Of a DNA stretch of 8,441 nt, positions 1-5,938 are shown one piece after another; the stretch's first letter is position 1; each line of letters opens with the position of its first letter. Source of the DNA: Planctomycetota bacterium (lineage in GTDB: Bacteria; Planctomycetota; Phycisphaerae; Phycisphaerales; SM1A02). Below the pieces are notes generated by a model, which was not told the origin of the DNA, did not search any database, and was given only the letters and a program-made list of their open reading frames with translations. The position numbers and the translations under genes are program-made. The DNA lies in contig JACNLR010000040.1 in the NCBI GenBank assembly GCA_014381385.1, positions 1 to 8,441 of the forward strand. The letters run 5' to 3'.

Positions 1-221
1 TGAACATGATAGAAGTCGGCGAGGAAACAGGCGACCTTGACGTTATGCTGATGAAGATTGCAGACAACTACGACGAAGAAGTTGACGTTGCAGTAACGGC
101 GCTTTTGAGTTTGCTTGAACCTGCGCTTGTTGTCGTTCTTGGCGGCATTGTTGGCACGATTGTGCTTGCTCTGTTCTTGCCACTCGTGAAGATGATTGAA
201 TCGGTTTCTGACGCTGGATAA
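1..221 (+). CDS. gspF: Type II secretion/type IV pilus inner-membrane platform protein GspF/PilC, C-terminal end (partial)
   Basis: Only the last 72 full codons are present; the gene enters from the left edge with its first complete codon at base 3, so the ATG at 6 is an internal Met. The residues read NMIEVGEETGDLDVMLMKIA, matching the GspF/PilC segment M(I/V)xVGExTGxLxxML that begins the end of the second cytoplasmic T2SSF repeat. A helix with LLEPALVVVLGGIVGTIVLA follows, which is the conserved LxEPxLIxxxGxxVGxIVxA final membrane span, then the usual LFLPLVKM ending. GspF/PilC is the polytopic inner-membrane protein that couples the cytoplasmic assembly ATPase to pseudopilin polymerisation. 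The pseudopilin genes follow after only a few bases, as in gsp operons. T2SS and type IV pilus members cannot be separated from this fragment alone; the downstream gene order favours T2SS. Confidence 0.93.
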   Translation, partial: NMIEVGEETGDLDVMLMKIADNYDEEVDVAVTALLSLLEPALVVVLGGIVGTIVLALFLPLVKMIESVSDAG

Positions 222-227
222 CTTTTG

Positions 228-1397
228 ATGATTCGAACTTCTACAACGCAGTTAGGTTTTACGATTCTTGAGTTACTCGTCACGATAACATTGATTGTTA
301 TTCTCGTAAGTGCAATGGTGATTGGCATGAACTCTGCAAGAACGGCTGCGCAAATTGCCGAGACTTCTTCACGCTTGATGGCTATGAAGCAAGCGACGGT
401 GTGGTTTAAAGAAGAGATTGGGTACTTGCCACCTGTACTTGATGATCAACGGAATTTGAAATCGGTAGATGCAATCGGTCAACCACTTAGGTATCCGGTA
501 TTGCCTGTTCCTGATGATCAAGAACAGTACAGATCTGAAGTGCAGGAGTGGTACTCGATTACATCTCCGGCTGATTACCTTCTTGGATACGGAGATGTTG
601 AAGCGGATGGGTTTGGTCGGTTGCCCCAAGCGCATGCGTATTACAGCTATACCACCGACCAAATGCCTCGCCTTGGCATTACGCACCCCGGAGTTGATGG
701 CGTTTGGCGAGGAACAGATATTCATATAGCAACTGGCGTGACTGGATATGGGCTTTTTACGGATCGAAAACCAAGAGGAGATCTCCCTATTGATCCGCTA
801 TTGTCAGAATTTCCTGTTACAAGTAAAGTGTATGGCCCGTACCTTGATGTGAACAACGATCAGATGCTAGGGCGACTCGTCGTTGATTCGTCGACTGGGG
901 AAACAACTGTTGACCCTGTGACGGGAAAAGTAAAAGTATATTATCCGGGTGAACCAGACTACGATGTGAGCCAGCCGATGGTTATTGTGGATTCGTGGGG
1001 AACGCCGATTCGCTATTACCGGCCGGTGTATCCGAATTTTGAAATTATTATTGGTGAAGATCCAAATCTCCAAAACGGCATTGCAAAGAGATACCCTCCA
1101 AGCAATGACTACGGTAGTCCAACTTTAAGTGACTACCTTGTTTTACGACCATTTGATTTTCCGCCTGATAAAGTCGTAGACGGGTTTCTTTCAGATTTTC
1201 GGGACGGAAACACGTCGACTGGCGACACTTCTACATCGATTGCGTTGCAAACGGGTCAATTCGCTTATTTTTCATCGGGACCCGATCAAAAATTGAACCA
1301 AAGAATTCGAGCTGACGTAACAGGTCTTGCAGGAAATGTGGGCGATGATGCAACGGATGAATCCAACAAAGACAACATGGTTGAGGTTGGACCATGA
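228..1397 (+). CDS. gspG: Enlarged GspG-like major pseudopilin (389 aa)
   Basis: The leader ends at L9-G10 and is followed by F11-T-I-L-E15, the prepilin-peptidase site with Glu+5, then a hydrophobic helix to about residue 33. GspG hallmarks are spread along the C-terminal part: D255-S-W-G-T-P-I (the DPWGxPY motif), S349-S-G-P-D353 (the SxGxDG motif) and an acidic G-D373-D-A-T-D tail near the end, where GspG proteins bind calcium. GspG normally forms the shaft of the periplasmic pseudopilus. At 389 residues this is more than twice the usual length of about 145; the extra sequence lies mainly between residues 60 and 255 and includes an EF-hand-like D207-V-N-N-D211 loop. It has no cysteine. I chose ATG 228; an in-frame TTG at 225 directly before it would add one residue. 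No strong ribosome site is visible. The gene begins 6 bases after the platform gene and ends in an ATGA overlap with the next. The enlarged size leaves open that it is a minor rather than the main shaft subunit. Confidence 0.9.
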   Translation: MIRTSTTQLGFTILELLVTITLIVILVSAMVIGMNSARTAAQIAETSSRLMAMKQATVWFKEEIGYLPPVLDDQRNLKSVDAIGQPLRYPVLPVPDDQEQYRSEVQEWYSITSPADYLLGYGDVEADGFGRLPQAHAYYSYTTDQMPRLGITHPGVDGVWRGTDIHIATGVTGYGLFTDRKPRGDLPIDPLLSEFPVTSKVYGPYLDVNNDQMLGRLVVDSSTGETTVDPVTGKVKVYYPGEPDYDVSQPMVIVDSWGTPIRYYRPVYPNFEIIIGEDPNLQNGIAKRYPPSNDYGSPTLSDYLVLRPFDFPPDKVVDGFLSDFRDGNTSTGDTSTSIALQTGQFAYFSSGPDQKLNQRIRADVTGLAGNVGDDATDESNKDNMVEVGP

Positions 1398-2149
1398 CAC
1401 GTAATGTACTGCACAAACCAATGCGTAGAATTGGCTTTACACTTCTTGAAATTATGGTTGCAATTGGCATTATTGCATTGCTTGCAGGCATTACCATCGG
1501 GCTCTCTAATAGCATCATGCGCAAAGCGGAGCAGGAACAAACGCACGACACGCTTCGCCTTTTGAAAATAGCGCTTAAAGAGTGGGAGATATCCGTCTCT
1601 AACCCACTTACATTTCAAGATTTTTCATTTATTGGGAATTGTCCAGAATGTTATTTTGATGTGAACAACGATGGTGTACTAGGAAGTCCGGTCTTTGGAC
1701 TTGCAGGTGTAAGTAACGATGATATGCAAGTAGCGATGGTTAATAGGTCGACGCAAGTCATTGCAACATTGCGGCAAGTTCAATCGGCGGATAACATTTT
1801 GCTCGAAATTACAGCGGATAATTTTGAAAACGGTATACCACTTGATGCGTGGGGTACGCCAATTGGCATTATTTTCCCGGGACGATATTTTGCAGAGGCA
1901 GGTGGACTTTTGTTTTTTGCTGAAGATGAAAGTGGTGACCTTACAATTCGTGATCAAGCGGAGGATGGGCTAGGGTCTTGTATAAACAAGCGTCCAGTTT
2001 TTGTCTCAGCGGGACCAGATCGAATATGGGGCTATCGTTTTCAAGCAGCGGGAGGCCCCGGTTCCGATGACAACGCGAAGGAGATGTGGAATGCTTCCCT
2101 TGATAATCTGTATTCGTACACACCGTTCGTTGTGGAGGAAGCGCAATGA
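1394..2149 (+). CDS. Second GspG-like pseudopilin, tandem paralogue (251 aa)
   Basis: A 14-residue basic leader ends at G14, then F15-T-L-L-E19 and a hydrophobic helix to about residue 37, so this is a prepilin-peptidase substrate. The body repeats the GspG landmarks of the gene before it: D151-A-W-G-T-P-I, S205-A-G-P-D209 and a late acidic pair D225-D226-N. It also shares the loop D89-V-N-N-D93-G-V-L-G. These shared points, in the same order, suggest a tandem duplication followed by strong divergence. Unlike its neighbour it has three cysteines, C83-P-E-C86 and C196, so a periplasmic disulfide is possible. At 251 residues it is closer to normal GspG size (about 145) and might be the actual shaft subunit; alternatively it is an extra minor pseudopilin. 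ATG 1394 overlaps the previous stop, with a weak GAGG at 1383-1386. I leave the symbol blank because which of the two is the functional GspG cannot be decided here. Confidence 0.88.
   Translation: MTRNVLHKPMRRIGFTLLEIMVAIGIIALLAGITIGLSNSIMRKAEQEQTHDTLRLLKIALKEWEISVSNPLTFQDFSFIGNCPECYFDVNNDGVLGSPVFGLAGVSNDDMQVAMVNRSTQVIATLRQVQSADNILLEITADNFENGIPLDAWGTPIGIIFPGRYFAEAGGLLFFAEDESGDLTIRDQAEDGLGSCINKRPVFVSAGPDRIWGYRFQAAGGPGSDDNAKEMWNASLDNLYSYTPFVVEEAQ
2134..2139 (+). promoter_or_regulatory. Shine-Dalgarno site for the GspH-like gene
   Basis: GGAGGA lies 6 bases before ATG 2146, inside the last codons of the preceding gene. It is the clearest ribosome-binding site in the window and supports the ATGA-overlap start at 2146 over any downstream Met. 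The other overlapping starts have weaker or no such sites. Confidence 0.75.
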
Positions 2150-3075
2150 AGAGCAACCTTATCCATTCAAGAAAATTTGGCTTTACGCTCGTTGAACTTA
2201 TCGTTGTCATTGCAGTCATGACAATTCTTGCAAGCATTTCAGGTATAGCGTTCCGCCGGATTGCCGCAGACCTTCGGATGTCATCCGCAGAAAGCACGCT
2301 CACTGCGTCACTTGATAACGCGCGATCCATTGCGATTCAGAAAAACAGATACGTCATGGCAGTCTTTATCCCAAGGCTAACAGCAGATAAAACAGAACAG
2401 GTTACAGATATCATTCTTGCGCAATGGAATGGCGATTCCATGAACGCAGATTTTCCTACAGGAAGCGGGTCAAGAATTTGGACGGTTGATCGGTTTGTAC
2501 CTGTGCAAGGAGTCGAAGTACGTTCGATTGAAGGCGGCGTTAGTGTTGCAGCGCCGAGTTATCATAACGGAGACGATGATTTATGGCTCACTCCAACATA
2601 CTTGCCAGATGTTGCGCTCCAAGAAGTGGAAGATTATAGAGGCCGAGTCTCTGCAGTAATGTACAGCCCAGAGGGCAGAGTTGTCGTGCGAAATGCAAAA
2701 TCTTCCGCTGACCGTTCGTGGGTCGATTTTAATCTTGATGGCGAACAAACATACGACCCAGACCCAGACCGCAACCCAAGCACGGACGACGCATACGTTG
2801 TTGGATGGTTAACGCAAACGCCAGACCCGGAAACTGAACTGTACAACGGATGGGCATCGTACCTCTGGGGCACCTATCTTAATGGTCCGGGCGGCGAGCC
2901 AATGGTGATGACAGTGCCGTTTGTCGCAGTCTACGATGAAAAAGAGTTTAGAACACTCTACCCACCGCAGGATTGGGGTGATTGGTCTGGCCGCATTGAC
3001 CTGTACACAAAATACATAAATGAAACAGCGAAAAGGATCCAGTTCAATCGATATAGCGGGGTAACGCTACGATGA
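2146..3075 (+). CDS. gspH: Enlarged GspH/FimT-like minor pseudopilin (309 aa)
   Basis: The leader ends K10-F11-G12, followed by F13-T-L-V-E17 and a hydrophobic helix to about residue 35. The next segment, a Ser/Ala-rich helix ending L56-D-N-A-R-S-I-A-I-Q-K, matches the GspH/FimT pattern LxxARxxAIxxxxxV, and a later S174-P-E-G-R-V-V-V matches the GspH beta-strand F/Y-x-P-x-G. GspH is a minor pseudopilin placed near the pseudopilus tip. The usual length is about 150-200 residues; the extra sequence is C-terminal and acidic, starting with D194-F-N-L-D198-G-E200, an EF-hand-like loop, then a Y-D-P-D-P-D-R-N run. No cysteine is present. A good GGAGGA site precedes the ATG. The gene overlaps both neighbours by 4 bases, and its position after the G-like pair is that of gspH. 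The H assignment rests on the central helix motif plus gene order. Confidence 0.85.
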   Translation: MKSNLIHSRKFGFTLVELIVVIAVMTILASISGIAFRRIAADLRMSSAESTLTASLDNARSIAIQKNRYVMAVFIPRLTADKTEQVTDIILAQWNGDSMNADFPTGSGSRIWTVDRFVPVQGVEVRSIEGGVSVAAPSYHNGDDDLWLTPTYLPDVALQEVEDYRGRVSAVMYSPEGRVVVRNAKSSADRSWVDFNLDGEQTYDPDPDRNPSTDDAYVVGWLTQTPDPETELYNGWASYLWGTYLNGPGGEPMVMTVPFVAVYDEKEFRTLYPPQDWGDWSGRIDLYTKYINETAKRIQFNRYSGVTLR

Positions 3076-4325
3076 TAAACTTGCGGATACAGCGTGGCTT
3101 TTCACTTATCGAGTTACTGCTCGCCATTATGATTTTGGCAATTGGTATTATTAGTATTGCCGCGCTTTTTCCTGCAGGCATTTCACAGCAGCAAAAAGCG
3201 GCGGATGACATCATTGGTAATGTCGTTGCCCAAAATGCGCTTGCGATAATCCGATCTCGCATTTCACAAGATGATTTTGGAAATGCTTCGGAGTTTGATA
3301 ACCGATGGTCATCTTGGCTCTGCAATCCGGGTCCTACGCAGTCTGAAATAAATCCTTGGCCAACAGTGTGCGGAGATTGGATGTGGCGCAGGCCTGCAAT
3401 TGTTCCGCAAGATTTTGGTACAGGACAAGGCGCCCAGTATGAATTGTTGCAAGGTGCGATTGATATCTTTGGCACGCAGTACACGGGCGTTGTTCCGGGG
3501 ATGAGCCCACCTCTTGCTGAGTTTTGGAATCAATATGATTATTCACATTACGATCCAATTATTCCAAACCCTGGAATTCCATACAACCTTGCGAAGTACC
3601 CTCCACTAGATACGGACGATCCGCCAGATGGCGTAAACGATGACCCGAACATACCGCGGATTTTGATTTTTGCTGGTGAACGTCAGTACCCCATGTGGAG
3701 TGGCACCGACCCAGAAGAGCGACCCAAAGCGCAATATTATTGGGATTGCATGTTTAGGCGATATCAAGGGCAAATATTAGTCGCAGTCTTTGTCTACCGC
3801 GTGGTTTCGCCAGAAGGTGGCGGTGCCTACACCGTTGACACGAGCGTTCTTAACGTGCCTGATTTGCCAAGGCGAATAAATTTACAATCCGCAAATGAGG
3901 CATCAACTGGCTCTTGGCCAAACGGTGACACTGCTGTTGACCCGAGTTTACGTGAACTCTTGCAATCGGAAAACGATGACCCTGCAGATTCGAACAATCA
4001 ATGGCAAATACCTGGTCAATGGATAGTGGATCAAAATGGCTCGATTCATCATGTTAAGCGAGGTAGAAGAAGAAGCGGAGACGCTAACGTCGTCCTTACT
4101 TCTAAACCGCTTGAACTTCCTATTTTCTCTGGAGGATTTGACGATGGTGGAACGGGTATAAATATAAACTGGTGGGATAAAACAGTTCCATTCAGTAACG
4201 GGAACGGCGACTTAATGGACGTCGTGCATGGATATGGCATCGTGACAGATATTTGGTTTATTCCGACAGAGGACTCGAACGGTAACACGCTTGTTCCCGT
4301 GTACGCAATGGTGCAAGAACTATGA
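3072..4325 (+). CDS. gspI: Enlarged GspI/PilV-like minor pseudopilin (417 aa)
   Basis: The leader ends Q7-R8-G9, then F10-S-L-I-E14 and a helix reading L16-L-A-I-M-I-L-A-I-G-I-I-S-I-A. The I-L-A-I-G-I-I pattern is typical of GspI and PilV, and the following N-V-V-A-Q-N-A-L-A segment (residues 50-58) fits the GspI/PilV helix AxxLAxNxL. In the T2SS, GspI is the core of the I-J-K tip complex. Canonical GspI is only about 125 residues, so nearly 300 residues are added. The addition is Trp/Pro/Asp-rich, with an Asp/Asn cluster D180-T-D-D-P-P-D-G-V-N-D-D, and has no domain I can name. There are three cysteines: C84, C100 and C226. The ending (VPVYAMVQEL) is beta-strand-like. The gene overlaps both neighbours through ATGA and lies between the H- and J-like genes, as gspI does. 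The N-terminal assignment is firm; the function of the long ectodomain is unknown. Confidence 0.84.
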   Translation: MINLRIQRGFSLIELLLAIMILAIGIISIAALFPAGISQQQKAADDIIGNVVAQNALAIIRSRISQDDFGNASEFDNRWSSWLCNPGPTQSEINPWPTVCGDWMWRRPAIVPQDFGTGQGAQYELLQGAIDIFGTQYTGVVPGMSPPLAEFWNQYDYSHYDPIIPNPGIPYNLAKYPPLDTDDPPDGVNDDPNIPRILIFAGERQYPMWSGTDPEERPKAQYYWDCMFRRYQGQILVAVFVYRVVSPEGGGAYTVDTSVLNVPDLPRRINLQSANEASTGSWPNGDTAVDPSLRELLQSENDDPADSNNQWQIPGQWIVDQNGSIHHVKRGRRRSGDANVVLTSKPLELPIFSGGFDDGGTGININWWDKTVPFSNGNGDLMDVVHGYGIVTDIWFIPTEDSNGNTLVPVYAMVQEL

Positions 4326-5938
4326 GTGTAAAACAATTCCAACGAAAACGAGGGTTTACTCTTCTTGAACTTATGGTTGCAGTGGCTGTCTTGCTCGCTG
4401 TCATGATTGCAGTTGGTCGCATCTTCAGTACTGTTGTTAATCTGTCTGCTAAAGGCATAGCCATAGGCGACACGCTGCAGCAAGCGACAGCAATCGAGCA
4501 GCAATTTCGTGAAGACATTGCAAAAGTTTCAAGCGATGGATTCTTTGCGATACGGCACGTTGCAGTTCCAAATAATGTTTACGGCGAATATGTATTAATC
4601 GATGAAGCACAAACCCCAGATGCAATTCTTCGTTTTGACCAACTCGTCTTTATCCGCCTTGGCTCCGTTACCCCGATGGGAGTTTTTGGTGATGCGGGCG
4701 CTGACTTTGCGGGTGAATCGGTAACTTCGATGGTGCACTACGGGCATGGTGTATCTTTTTCACAACTTACCGTTGACCAAGACAGCACGGAAAACACAGT
4801 ACTTTCAGACGACCCAGAGTTACTCATTGCCGATGTTAATCTTGATCAAGTCATTACGCCATGGTTTCAAGGTGCAGTGGAGTTTAAGCAGCGGGCGTTC
4901 ACCGCAAGCCAATACACGAATCTGTTGACGACTGGGGAAAACGGCACGACCAATGCAACCCAGCAACAAGCAGGCAGATGGATGCTCTGTCGACAAGCAA
5001 TTGCTCTTTGCGATGACGACCAGTACGATCGAGAAGAACCTCAGAAAAAACGATATGGCGAAAATGGAATCAGTACCCTTACTATTTTTCCTAAGGATCC
5101 ACATATTCAAGATGGTGGTGATCCAAACGATAACCCTGATCTTTTTCCCCATATTATGCATGGTCGTGTAGACATTGCGGCAACGAATCTTGGGGATATT
5201 CGAAACAGCATATTGCATACAGTTGAAACTGGTGACGGAACACAAGGCAGAGCTTGGTTCTTAGCGAACGCAAGCGAAATTGACCAGCAAGAGTTGATCG
5301 CTTCTCTTTTGCAATGGCCTCGCGTTGAAGCGTATCCAACCGCGCCCTATAGGCAAGAGCAAATGCTTATGATGAGCGGGCTTGCGCAGGGCTGCGTTTC
5401 GTTTCAAATTGAATGGATGTACGACGAGGGTGTTGGAGAAGCAGTTGACCGAAATGGCGTTGAATACGAAGGGTATACCTTTTCTGAGTTTTCGCCACAA
5501 CCTTGGTGGGGTGGCTCGCAATGGGTAGATGAGGATGGGGACGGCGCGAATGACTATATAGGTTTTAACACGTTAGAACAGTTCCATTTAGATGCTGATG
5601 TTAATCCCGACGATAATCTCGTAGCGCCGCAATCCGTGAATTGGGCATTTATGGAACGCGCCTTCATTTCGGGTGAAGGTCCGCCAGAAGCACTCATTCC
5701 AGTTCTAAACGAAGCCGGCGTAGAAGAGTATTGGACGATATTTGGGTACAACGGAAGTGAACCATTCGCCCCAAACAACGTAGATTTTCTAAACAATGGT
5801 TTCTGGTATTTTGACCGACGGTACACTCCGCGCCCTTCGGCTTTGCGTGTCACGTTGCGGCTCATTGACCGAGACGGAAATCTAGGCGCTGGGTGGTTGT
5901 ACCAATTCATTGTTGATCTGCCAGAGGTAAATGGATGA
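4322..5938 (+). CDS. gspJ: Enlarged GspJ/PilW-like minor pseudopilin (538 aa)
   Basis: The leader ends R8-K-R-G11, followed by F12-T-L-L-E16 and a hydrophobic helix to about residue 34. Then comes a long amphipathic helix including E59-Q-Q-F-R-E-D-I-A-K-V, matching the GspJ/PilW pattern in which the first helix ends with an (F/L)xxDLxxV-like segment. The last 35 residues begin R504-P-S-A-L-R-V-T-L-R-L-I-D-R-D-G, close to the GspJ/PilW terminal strand PxAVRVxLxLxD. GspJ joins GspI and GspK in the pseudopilus tip. Family length is about 200 residues, so more than 300 residues are inserted between two recognisable family ends. The insert carries three acidic loops: D171-V-N-L-D175-Q, D403-E-D-G-D407-G and D424-A-D-V-N-P-D430-D. 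It has three cysteines (C223, C230, C358). The start overlaps the previous stop by ATGA and lacks an obvious ribosome site, so translation probably depends on coupling. Confidence 0.86.
   Translation: MSVKQFQRKRGFTLLELMVAVAVLLAVMIAVGRIFSTVVNLSAKGIAIGDTLQQATAIEQQFREDIAKVSSDGFFAIRHVAVPNNVYGEYVLIDEAQTPDAILRFDQLVFIRLGSVTPMGVFGDAGADFAGESVTSMVHYGHGVSFSQLTVDQDSTENTVLSDDPELLIADVNLDQVITPWFQGAVEFKQRAFTASQYTNLLTTGENGTTNATQQQAGRWMLCRQAIALCDDDQYDREEPQKKRYGENGISTLTIFPKDPHIQDGGDPNDNPDLFPHIMHGRVDIAATNLGDIRNSILHTVETGDGTQGRAWFLANASEIDQQELIASLLQWPRVEAYPTAPYRQEQMLMMSGLAQGCVSFQIEWMYDEGVGEAVDRNGVEYEGYTFSEFSPQPWWGGSQWVDEDGDGANDYIGFNTLEQFHLDADVNPDDNLVAPQSVNWAFMERAFISGEGPPEALIPVLNEAGVEEYWTIFGYNGSEPFAPNNVDFLNNGFWYFDRRYTPRPSALRVTLRLIDRDGNLGAGWLYQFIVDLPEVNG
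5923..5928 (+). promoter_or_regulatory. Shine-Dalgarno-like site for the GspK-like gene
   Basis: AGAGGT sits 6 bases before ATG 5935, within the end of the GspJ-like gene. It favours the ATG that overlaps the stop over the in-frame Met codons at residues 4 and 11, and over the out-of-frame ATG at 5931. Confidence 0.55.

Noticed and set aside
222..227. A promoter or regulatory site in the gap before the first pseudopilin
   Set aside because: The gap is only 6 bases and no promoter-like elements were evident around it; the genes appear to be transcribed from a promoter upstream of the window.
844..1672. 17-base direct repeat (844-860 and 1656-1672) as a recombination or mobile-element repeat
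   Set aside because: It encodes the same protein motif in the same frame of two paralogues and has no flanking element, so shared ancestry or codon coincidence explains it.
843..1690. DVNND loops as true dockerin modules
   Set aside because: Dockerins carry a pair of such loops with fixed spacing and helices. Here each is single within the G-like proteins, and no cohesin-like sequence is in view, so only a possible metal-binding loop is claimed.
228..5938. DUF1559-type planctomycete pseudopilins
   Set aside because: Those proteins have a characteristic H-x9-DG ending, which none of these genes shows.
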